Origin: an uncultured Mollicutes bacterium
GTDB taxonomy: Bacteria; Bacillota_I; Bacilli_A; RFN20; CAG-826
Assembly: GCA_945936135.1 (NCBI GenBank)
Contig: CAMESG010000006.1
Coordinates: 1 to 64,000, forward strand
Length of the DNA: 64,000 nucleotides
Direction: 5' to 3'
Shown: positions 17,873 to 24,270 of the stretch, piece by piece
Layout: each line of letters starts with the position of its first letter
How positions within the stretch are numbered: the first letter of the stretch is position 1
The notes under the pieces: generated by a model
Told to the model about the DNA's origin: nothing
Database searches by the model: none
Seen by the model: only the letters and a program-made list of their open reading frames with translations
Program-made: the position numbers and the translations under genes

Positions 17873-19150
17873 TCAAAGCAGCGTGCGGATTTTCCCCGCG
17901 AGATACAACGGGATCTTCGTGAAGTCGCCGTCTTTTCGATAGCCTCGAAGGGACAAACGCAAGGCGTGTTTTGGCTTATGCTCCGTTATATATCGTTTGA
18001 AGCTAGGCGCGGGCTTGCCCTCCCCGCCTTTGACTTCCAGGGGGATGATCTCCGTCCCGCTTTGCAAAAGGAAGTCGATCTCGCCGTTATTGTCCGCGTA
18101 ATATCTAGGTTCCACCTCGAATTGCCCCAACAACTGCTGCAAGACGAAGTTCTCCGTCAATGGGCCTTTAAATTGGTCGTCCATCGGAAGCAAGATCGCA
18201 TCGTTAGCGACACCCGCCATATGCTTTAGGAGGCCCGTATCGAAGAAATAGAGTTTGAATTGGCTCAACCGATCATAGGCCGACAAGGGATAGCCGATCT
18301 TGGATACGTTGTGGACGCGAACGACCAGTCCAGAAGAGACCAGCCACTCGATGGCTTCTTCGAATTCCCTGGCCCTAGCGCCTCCCTTCAATGCGCCGTA
18401 GACAAATTTCTCGTTGGGCTTGGAAAGTTGGGAGACAATGCTACGGAAAACAAGGAGAAGACGGCCCCGGTTGATTTTCCCGCCGTGTTTGGAAAGATCG
18501 TTCTCGTAAACCTCGATGAGCGCCTTTTGGATCTTTTCAACCTTTTTGGGATCCTTATCCTTGACCCAGGAAGCCACGGCTTCGGGCATACCCCAGATGA
18601 TCAGGTAATAACGGTATGCTTCCAATAGATAATGATGGAAGATATCTTCGATGGATTGTCCCTTTTCAATTCGTTCATAATACGAAAAGAGCTTCGGATC
18701 GACCGCTTCTAAAAACTCATCGAAAAAGAGAGGATGGATCGTCAAAAGATCGACCATCCCGACGGGATAGGATTTGGGCTCCGATAAAACCGTGCCAAGG
18801 AAGCTGCCCGCAACGATCACGTGGTATTCGTTGGCTTTTTCCCTGAAATACTTCAAAACATTCAAGGCCTCGGGGCATTCTTGGATCTCGTCAAAGATCA
18901 ATAAGGTGGTCCCTGGATTGATCTTCTCGCCGCAGACCAACGAAAGCGTAGTTAAGATGCGAAAGGGATCTTTGCTGATTTTGAACATGGATTTGAGCCC
19001 TTCCTCTTCGACAAAGTTGAAATAGGCATAATCCTCATAGTGGTTCCGGCCAAACTCTTTCAAAAGCCAGGTTTTCCCAACGCCATGCGGACCTTTCACG
19101 ATCAAAGGCTTGCGATCAGAACCGTTCTTCCATTCAATGAGTTCCTTCAT
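17873..19150 (-). CDS. AAA ATPase with DUF4143 domain (second of three)
   Basis: About 425 residues. Walker A is VKGPHGVGKTWLLKEF, Walker B TLLIFDEIQECPEAL, sensor VAGSFLGTVL; the C-terminal part has the DUF4143 segments GPLTENFVLQQLLG and EIDFLLQSGTEIIPLEVK, the last being nuclease-like (D-x(n)-ExK). I prefer the second ATG (19150) because AAAAGGA stands five bases before it; the first ATG at 19165 has no ribosome binding site. Function is unknown. Repeats resembling those before the third paralogue lie upstream (19203-19258). The gene is convergent with the M32 gene. Confidence 0.85.
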   Translation of the reverse strand: MKELIEWKNGSDRKPLIVKGPHGVGKTWLLKEFGRNHYEDYAYFNFVEEEGLKSMFKISKDPFRILTTLSLVCGEKINPGTTLLIFDEIQECPEALNVLKYFREKANEYHVIVAGSFLGTVLSEPKSYPVGMVDLLTIHPLFFDEFLEAVDPKLFSYYERIEKGQSIEDIFHHYLLEAYRYYLIIWGMPEAVASWVKDKDPKKVEKIQKALIEVYENDLSKHGGKINRGRLLLVFRSIVSQLSKPNEKFVYGALKGGARAREFEEAIEWLVSSGLVVRVHNVSKIGYPLSAYDRLSQFKLYFFDTGLLKHMAGVANDAILLPMDDQFKGPLTENFVLQQLLGQFEVEPRYYADNNGEIDFLLQSGTEIIPLEVKGGEGKPAPSFKRYITEHKPKHALRLSLRGYRKDGDFTKIPLYLAGKIRTLL

Positions 19151-19202
19151 CGCGTTCCTTTTCATAAAACATCGGTGCTTTCTGCATTATTCGCTTACTT
19201 CA

Positions 19203-19258
19203 AATAACATCTTGCACATTTTTGTCGCCTTTTCGGTACCAGCTTTACACATTTTTGA
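19203..19258 (-). repeat. Two direct copies of an AATGTGCAA-type motif, 33 bp apart
   Basis: On the minus strand AATGTGTAAAG (about 19256-19246) and AATGTGCAAGATGTTAT (19219-19203) lie in the same orientation as the ATPase gene at 17873-19150 and upstream of it. The second is nearly the same as AATGTACAAGATATTAA at 30799-30815 upstream of the third ATPase. Confidence 0.45.
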
Positions 19259-19278
19259 AAAATTCAGTGTCAAGACGA

Positions 19279-19304
19279 TGCACTGGTAACCTAAAAGTAG
19301 ACAT
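19279..19304 (-). repeat. Copy A of a 26-bp repeat shared with 57710-57736
   Basis: On the minus strand this reads ATGTCTACTTTTAGGTTACC followed by AGTGCA. The second copy, at 57710-57736 on the plus strand, differs only in the central T/A run. The sequence looks like an insertion-sequence end (IS21-like ends often contain TGTC-ACTTTT units), but no transposase is near either copy. Confidence 0.5.
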
Positions 19305-19411
19305 CTCAAAACAAAGGCGGAGACACCTGAGCGATGAAAGGGACACCGGGAGCACGAAACGTGGCTTCGGAGAACGCCGATGGTCTATCGTCCGAATCAG
19401 CAGGCAGAACA

Positions 19412-19508
19412 TTTTTGCCACTTTGTTGTCCATCAAGCCACATTTTTGCCAAACCGAAGGTGCGTTTTGGCAAAAATCTACCTGCTTTGGCAAAAACGAT
19501 GGCAAAAA
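19412..19508. repeat. Five copies of TTTTTGCCA / TGGCAAAAA within 97 bp
   Basis: TTTTTGCCA occurs at 19412-19420 and 19443-19451; the reverse complement TGGCAAAAA occurs at 19468-19476, 19488-19496 and 19500-19508. The cluster lies just past the 3' end of the broken Fic gene. It resembles multiple transposase-binding repeats at an element end or a protein-binding array. Confidence 0.55.
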
Positions 19509-19538
19509 TCTTTCTCAGGAATCAAGTCTTCTCCAACA

Positions 19539-20457
19539 CTACTCCTTCATAAAGGCTTTGATGGGATCCATGTTGCCACTTTCATAGTACTCAACCAAGA
19601 GTTTCTTGAAGGCAGGTACTTCTTTCTCCGGGACAACGATTAAACCTTCCCCTTTCGATATTAGATAATGATTCGAGAATGTCGTTGCTGCCCTCTTGTT
19701 GCCGTCATGGAAGATTTGGGTTCTCATACAGTAAAGGCAAAGCTCAATCGCCTTATCGATATCCACCCCTTCTTTTGAAACAATATCTTGGATGCTTTGT
19801 TTTACCTCAATCTCATTTGGGGTAGGAGGGCGATAAGAAGATCCTCCAATGGAAACGGGGACTCCACGGATCCTTCCTCCTTCTGCATAAAACGCTTCAT
19901 TCACGAGTCTGGCGATATAGCAAAGAATCGAGTAATCCGTTCCACGCTGGATCATGTCCTTTCGTAAGATGAATTCCCACGCTCGTCTTAGAGATTCAAG
20001 ATCTTGATAACGTCTTAGGAACGTAACCCATTAACAATGCCGTTATCCAAGACCTCTTCTATTTGAAAGAAGTCTCCTCGAATACCTTCAAAGACGGCTT
20101 GATCATAGAGGATGGACTTTAGATTGATGCTCGCGAAATCAAGGTTTCGTTGAACCCTAATTGAAAGTTCATCATCCCTATATCCAAGCAAGCCAAATTC
20201 TTTTTCAATACGCCGAATCGATGTTTTTAGTTCTTTCGCTTCTTTCGTTGATCGTAAAAGCGATTGATGATAAAGATCATCCGAATATTTATCGACATAG
20301 ATTGATTTCAATCGCCCGTGTTCGCGAGAACGGACATAGAGGTATTTTCCGCTTCGATTCTCTTTGATCTCAAGGGTTCCTTGATAAGGGATTTCAATCT
20401 TGCCTGGAGATCTTCCTTTGTCTGAAGCAGTTCTAGAATCTTCGTTGATTCATCCAT
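19539..20457 (-). pseudogene. Fic/DOC-family gene with two frameshifts
   Basis: Three frames rebuild one protein. The N-terminus MDESTKILELLQTKEDLQAR (ATG at 20457, AAAGGA upstream) shifts near 20400 into a frame with IPYQGTLEIKENRSGKYLY and GRLKSIYVDKYSDDL. That frame ends near 20015, where the last frame resumes with RRYQDLESLRRAWEFILRKD and then the Fic core: PVSIGGSSYRPP and QIFHDGNKRAATTF. The Fic active-site motif normally begins with His; here Gln occupies that place, which may be a subfamily trait. Fic enzymes AMPylate or otherwise modify proteins and often act as toxins. With two breaks the gene is probably dead. Confidence 0.72.
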
Positions 20458-20625
20458 TCTGCATCCTTTCTGTTTGGGGAAGATTTCTATAACAAATATA
20501 GGTCAATATTCCCTAAAATCGATGGCGTCCGGGAACGAAGATCCGCGGTAATCATTAAATAAGCGCCATTGAAGCCCGACAACAGCCCGAGACGAACAAT
20601 AGCTTTCCCATCAAGGAACCCCCCG

Positions 20626-20653
20626 AATCCGCGTCTCCAATACGCGGATTTTT
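20626..20653 (+). terminator. Rho-independent terminator or attenuator with no gene upstream
   Basis: AATCCGCG (20626-20633) and CGCGGATT (20643-20650) form a perfect 8-bp stem followed by TTTTT. No plus-strand gene ends nearby. ATCCGCGG at 20541-20548 could pair instead with the 3' arm, an arrangement like an antiterminator. Confidence 0.5.
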
Positions 20654-20700
20654 CGTTTTCTCACTCCCTTTTTACTGCCTAACCCTTTAAAAAGTAAGCA

Positions 20701-20718
20701 AGAGAGAGAGAGAGAGAG
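20701..20718 (+). repeat. (AG)9 dinucleotide tract
   Basis: Nine AG units, about 90 bases upstream of the promoter of the fibre operon. It is outside any gene. Confidence 0.8.
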
Positions 20719-20782
20719 AATTGAAACCGCTCACCAGTTCTAAACTTATTTTCCAATCGGCATTTTTCGCCCTTGAAAAGTA

Positions 20783-20796
20783 TGAAAGCGCTTACA
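20783..20796 (+). promoter_or_regulatory. CcpA-type cre site
   Basis: TGAAAGCGCTTACA matches the catabolite-responsive element consensus TGWAANCGNTNWCA at every position. It ends eight bases before the -35 hexamer of the proposed fibre-operon promoter, a position known in other Firmicutes for activation, though repression is also possible. Confidence 0.65.
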
Positions 20797-20804
20797 ATTT
20801 TCGA

Positions 20805-20833
20805 TGTACAACCCAAAATTCGAGTCCTATAGT
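20805..20833 (+). promoter_or_regulatory. Promoter of the SipW fibre operon
   Basis: TGTACA (20805-20810) and TATAGT (20828-20833) are separated by 17 bases. The predicted leader to the first gene is about 155 bases and can fold. Confidence 0.5.
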
Positions 20834-20842
20834 AAGGGCACT

Positions 20843-20959
20843 ATGAAGCCAATTGGTCGCGGGCTTTATCAAGGAAAACCCGACAAGGTAATTTGTTTTC
20901 AATACGTTTGTCCCCGTTTTTCTTTGTCACCCCTTGAACTTCTTTAAGGGCCAGCGACC
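20843..20959 (+). promoter_or_regulatory. Structured leader with possible 34-codon upstream ORF
   Basis: GGTCGC (20855-20860) can pair with GCGACC (20954-20959) to close a domain of about 105 bases. Inside, CGGGCTTT pairs with AAAACCCG with one mismatch, and CAAGG with CCTTG. An ORF from the ATG at 20843 (MKPIGRGLYQGKPDK) runs to a stop at 20945-20947. I do not recognise a known riboswitch class. Confidence 0.3.
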
Positions 20960-20995
20960 TGTTTTTTCGTAATGGAAGGAGGATAACAAAACACT

Positions 20996-21910
20996 ATGAA
21001 AAAATACCCGCTAGTCGTTGGGCTTGGGATGCTCGCGACCTGTGGAGCAGTTTTCGCGGCGTGGTCGTTCACTACGAGGGGAACCTCGTTTGAAACGCAA
21101 GAAAAGTCCGTCACGGTTACCATTGACGATGAAGTCACCCATGTTGGTAACCACGGTACTTTGACGCTTAAGAAGCCGACTGCCCCTGAACTCTATATCA
21201 CCCAAAACGTCGCGAGTGGCAATTCCGCGACCCTCAAGACCCGTTCCGGAACTGAACATGCTTATACCTACCACACCTATCTCGGGACATCGGAGGCCCA
21301 GAACGCAATCTTCGAACTCACCTACGCCCCTGCGGCGAAGGATGAGCCAGAAATCTACACCTTCAAGGTCAATTGGGAATTAAGCCTTTCTTCCTCGGTT
21401 ACCGATGTCACACTCGAAAATCCGACCGGAAGCTTGATCGTTTCTCAGAATTCTTTGAAAGCCAGCATTTCGTTGGATGAGATCCTTTCGACGGTCAAAT
21501 TCCCGACCACCCTCGATACCTATACCAAAGCACACGCTTGGGTTGATGCGATCCCTGAGAATTTAAAGATCAACATCACCTTTAAGAGCGCGGAACTCGT
21601 CCGCACCATGACGAAGAACGGCTACGGATACTCCGTCAACAATGGCGATATCATGCCAATGGTTGCTAACGACGGAAATAGGAATGAGGTCATGGCGCAA
21701 GGCTTGGCCCTCAAGGCGGGAGATATGATCCAGATCCACGAAAAGAAGGCCGATGGATTCTATAGCTATCCCCTCACCCCAAAAGAAGGAACGGGCAACT
21801 TAGTTACACTCGAAGAAGGGTCAACGTACAACAAAGTTACACAAAACGTTGAAAACTACGGGCTTTACGTTGATATCGTCAGCGAAACCAAAACCATCTG
21901 GTTGTCGTAA
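20996..21910 (+). CDS. TasA/CalY-like secreted fibre subunit with SipW-type signal peptide (long form)
   Basis: 304 residues. MKKYPLVVGLGMLATCGAVFA followed by AW is a signal peptide of the SipW-dependent type (TasA, CalY/camelysin), with cleavage expected after GAVFA. The mature part is rich in Thr, Ser and Val with alternating polarity, as in TasA-like beta proteins. About residues 60-195 resemble the second subunit; the last hundred residues are an extra domain. GGAAGGAGG precedes the ATG. The second subunit follows after 14 bases, then the SipW peptidase. In Bacillus, TasA forms biofilm fibres; the role here is inferred from that. Confidence 0.75.
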   Translation: MKKYPLVVGLGMLATCGAVFAAWSFTTRGTSFETQEKSVTVTIDDEVTHVGNHGTLTLKKPTAPELYITQNVASGNSATLKTRSGTEHAYTYHTYLGTSEAQNAIFELTYAPAAKDEPEIYTFKVNWELSLSSSVTDVTLENPTGSLIVSQNSLKASISLDEILSTVKFPTTLDTYTKAHAWVDAIPENLKINITFKSAELVRTMTKNGYGYSVNNGDIMPMVANDGNRNEVMAQGLALKAGDMIQIHEKKADGFYSYPLTPKEGTGNLVTLEEGSTYNKVTQNVENYGLYVDIVSETKTIWLS

Positions 21911-21924
21911 AGGAGGAACGAACA

Positions 21925-22485
21925 ATGAAAAAATATCCATTCATCGCGGGCCTCGGTTTGCTCGCAACCTGTGGAGCCGTCTTCGCGGCTTGGAGTTTCG
22001 GTTACACGCCGACAAACGAGATTGACGATTCCCTCCCCATCAACATCGGTGTTGATACCGATTGGGATGCCATCGGAATGCACGGCACCCTCGCTTTGGA
22101 AAGCCCGGCAGCGTTCACGACCGTCCAAATCGTCCAAAACGATGCCAAGAATTCTGCGAAATTCAATTACACCGGCAGCGATGTTTATACCTTGAAATAC
22201 ACCGCCCCGACCGATGGGAACCCCGATCCAGAAACGTTCAACTTCACCGTCAACGCCACGGTGACCTCGAATTTGTCTGTCGTTTCGGAAATCACCGTCA
22301 GCAGCGCGGTTTCCACTCTCACCATCAGCAACGCTTCGGCTACCGCAAGCGTTTCCGTTAGCGATCTTCTCGGCAAGATCACCTTCGGGACCATCGACAC
22401 CGAAGCGAAGGCCGATGCTTTCGTCGCCGCCGTCAAAAAGGTCAAAAATCCGACCATCACCTTCACCTTCGCCGCTGCCGCCTAA
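21925..22485 (+). CDS. TasA/CalY-like secreted fibre subunit with SipW-type signal peptide (short form)
   Basis: 186 residues, with signal peptide MKKYPFIAGLGLLATCGAVFA then AW, almost the same as that of the upstream gene. The mature chain is a compact Thr/Ala/Val-rich beta protein containing ALESPAAF, YTLKYTAPTDGNPDPETFNF and a C-terminal stretch ending FTFAAAA. A strong AAAGGAGG lies eight bases before the ATG, better than for its neighbours, so this may be the most highly made product. A 12-bp hairpin follows the stop. It is probably the main filament subunit, by analogy with TasA/CalY. Confidence 0.75.
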   Translation: MKKYPFIAGLGLLATCGAVFAAWSFGYTPTNEIDDSLPINIGVDTDWDAIGMHGTLALESPAAFTTVQIVQNDAKNSAKFNYTGSDVYTLKYTAPTDGNPDPETFNFTVNATVTSNLSVVSEITVSSAVSTLTISNASATASVSVSDLLGKITFGTIDTEAKADAFVAAVKKVKNPTITFTFAAAA

Positions 22486-22501
22486 TTCTTTTTTACCCCA
22501 T

Positions 22502-22530
22502 GGCCACGCTTAGCTCGTCTAGGCGTGGCC
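22502..22530 (+). terminator. Intergenic hairpin between fibre subunit and sipW
   Basis: GGCCACGCTTAG and CTAGGCGTGGCC form a 12-bp stem with one G-T pair and a CTCGT loop. Only a weak T-rich stretch follows (TATTCCCATTTT). It could be a partial terminator or an RNA-stabilising end that makes subunit mRNA exceed peptidase mRNA. Confidence 0.55.
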
Positions 22531-22547
22531 TATTCCCATTTTCTACC

Positions 22548-23399
22548 ATGACCGGAATCGAACTCTTTTCCACCATACTTCTCGTCTTCGTCTGCATTTT
22601 CGTCGCTCTTGCGATCGGCTATTTGGTCTATTTGCTTTTCAAGACAAAAACGCGGTTGATCGCCGGCGGCCTAGACGATGCGAAGTGCAAGAAACATTAC
22701 GATGAGGATCACGCGAAGAGCGCCACTTTTTATAAAGTCGCCGGTGTTTTTGTAAACACATTAATCGGCGTCCTGTTCACCGGTCTATTCGCTTATTCGG
22801 TCTACGTGAACGTCATCGCTTTCGATGAACCCATTTCCTTGGCTTCGCCGAAAGTCGTTATGTCCGGCTCCATGTCCGAGAAGCATAAAGACGCGACCTA
22901 TTTGGTCAAGAACAACCTGAACGACCAATTTCAGGTCTACGATATCGTAATCCTTGAGAAATTGCCCGATGAATTCGAGCTCAAGCAGTACGATATCGTG
23001 GTTTATACGATCGAAGACACCCAAGTCATCCACCGCATCATCAACATCGAAGAGCCTACAGCAGAACACCCAGGTCACCGTTGGTTCCAACTTCGCGGGG
23101 ACGCGAATCCCAGGGCCGATAGCAAGCCCGTGATCTATAGCCAGATGAAAGGCATCTATCGCGGCAATCGAATCCAATACGTAGGCTTATTCGTCGCCTT
23201 CTTTCAATCCGCGTTAGGATATTTGACCTTCGCGATCATCCTCACCTACTTGTTCATCAGCCCCTTCGCGGAACGCAAATACGAGATCGTGATCTATACC
23301 CGTCTCGCGGAGATCGGCTACATCGAGCAAGAAGAATTGGAAGCCTTGAAGTATCACACGAAATACAAGAAGAAAGGCCAAGATGAAAAGAGGCCTTAA
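22548..23399 (+). CDS. sipW: SipW-type (ER/archaeal-like) signal peptidase I
   Basis: About 283 residues. An N-terminal membrane helix (MTGIELFSTILLVFVCIFV) is followed by a second one near residue 70. VVMSGSMSEKH contains the catalytic Ser, QVIHRIINI the His that replaces Lys in SipW-type enzymes, and LRGDANPRADSKPV the later conserved Asp box. A C-terminal hydrophobic segment (about 220-250) ends in a charged tail. It should cleave the GAVFA-type signal peptides of its three neighbours. No ribosome binding site is visible before this ATG or the one at 22500. Its 3' end overlaps the next gene by 17 bases. Confidence 0.85.
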   Translation: MTGIELFSTILLVFVCIFVALAIGYLVYLLFKTKTRLIAGGLDDAKCKKHYDEDHAKSATFYKVAGVFVNTLIGVLFTGLFAYSVYVNVIAFDEPISLASPKVVMSGSMSEKHKDATYLVKNNLNDQFQVYDIVILEKLPDEFELKQYDIVVYTIEDTQVIHRIINIEEPTAEHPGHRWFQLRGDANPRADSKPVIYSQMKGIYRGNRIQYVGLFVAFFQSALGYLTFAIILTYLFISPFAERKYEIVIYTRLAEIGYIEQEELEALKYHTKYKKKGQDEKRP

Positions 23400-24213
23400 G
23401 GTATTCGCCAGTTTGCCCATCTTGGGCTTCGCCCTCTCTTTGGGGGCGGTTTTCGCTTCTTGGCAATATGCTTCGGGCGATGGACCTTCTTTCGATGAGC
23501 GCCAAGAAACCGCGAACGTCGGGATCGACGATGTCTGGGCCTTTCCGAAGAACATCGTCGCGAGCGTGCACTCCCACGACACGAACACAACTGCGGAAGT
23601 CGCGCTTCAAGAGGTCGACGTCCCCGATGAAGGCTATATCCAGCAATGGGAAGCAGATATCGTCACGACAGATTCGGATCACGCGGACATCATGTTCACC
23701 TTAGATGGGGCGGATTTCGTCTACCGATACGACGACGATACCAAGTGGCACGTCGCGGACGACGGGCGTTTTAACGAAACGAATTTGGACAATAAGCAAA
23801 CCTACTATTCCTTCCGTGCCTTTTACGGGGCGACCTACCACTTTAAAGTACGTTACGACGGCGCTTCTTATTCCGTGTCTTGCTCGGACGACAACCCGAC
23901 GAACTACTCGGTCTTGATTTTAAACGTCAACAGCAAATATCCCCACGTTTATCTTTGGAAAGATCAAACAGAAATCAAAAACGACAAATGGCCTGGCATC
24001 ACCCTTTCTTCGCCTTGGGTGTCCAGCCAAAGCAACAAACCTCTTTATTATTTGATATTCCCCAAAGGAACTTACGACCGCTTAATTATCAACAACAAGA
24101 ACGCGGGCAGCGATGCCGGCGAGCAGACTCCCGACATCGTGATCAACTCGGGAGCCCCCTTTGCCTATCAAAGGTTTTGGCTGGATAGCACCACAAGCTT
24201 CGGGTGGTATTGA
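23383..24213 (+). CDS. SipW-type secreted protein with CBM26-like starch-binding module
   Basis: 276 residues. The signal MKRGLKVFASLPILGFALSL then GAVFA and SW matches the SipW type. An N-terminal domain (residues 30-165) has segments QQWEADIVTT and YYSFRAFYGATYHF. The C-terminal domain (about 175-276) shows the CBM26 pattern: VYLWKD, WPGITL, YYLIFPKGTYDRLIINN and GEQTPDIV. CBM26 modules bind starch granules. The start lies inside the end of sipW, so translation is coupled. The protein could be a starch-binding tip or side subunit of the fibre; binding is inferred from the motif, not shown. Confidence 0.65.
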   Translation: MKRGLKVFASLPILGFALSLGAVFASWQYASGDGPSFDERQETANVGIDDVWAFPKNIVASVHSHDTNTTAEVALQEVDVPDEGYIQQWEADIVTTDSDHADIMFTLDGADFVYRYDDDTKWHVADDGRFNETNLDNKQTYYSFRAFYGATYHFKVRYDGASYSVSCSDDNPTNYSVLILNVNSKYPHVYLWKDQTEIKNDKWPGITLSSPWVSSQSNKPLYYLIFPKGTYDRLIINNKNAGSDAGEQTPDIVINSGAPFAYQRFWLDSTTSFGWY

Positions 24214-24270
24214 CCCGCATCTTGAAACGTCTCGCCCTGTCATAAAAACAAAAGAGGATTTACGCTTGTT

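Noticed and set aside
20843-20960. c-di-GMP or other known riboswitch before the fibre operon
   Set aside because: The conserved core sequences of the classes I know are absent; only generic stems are visible.
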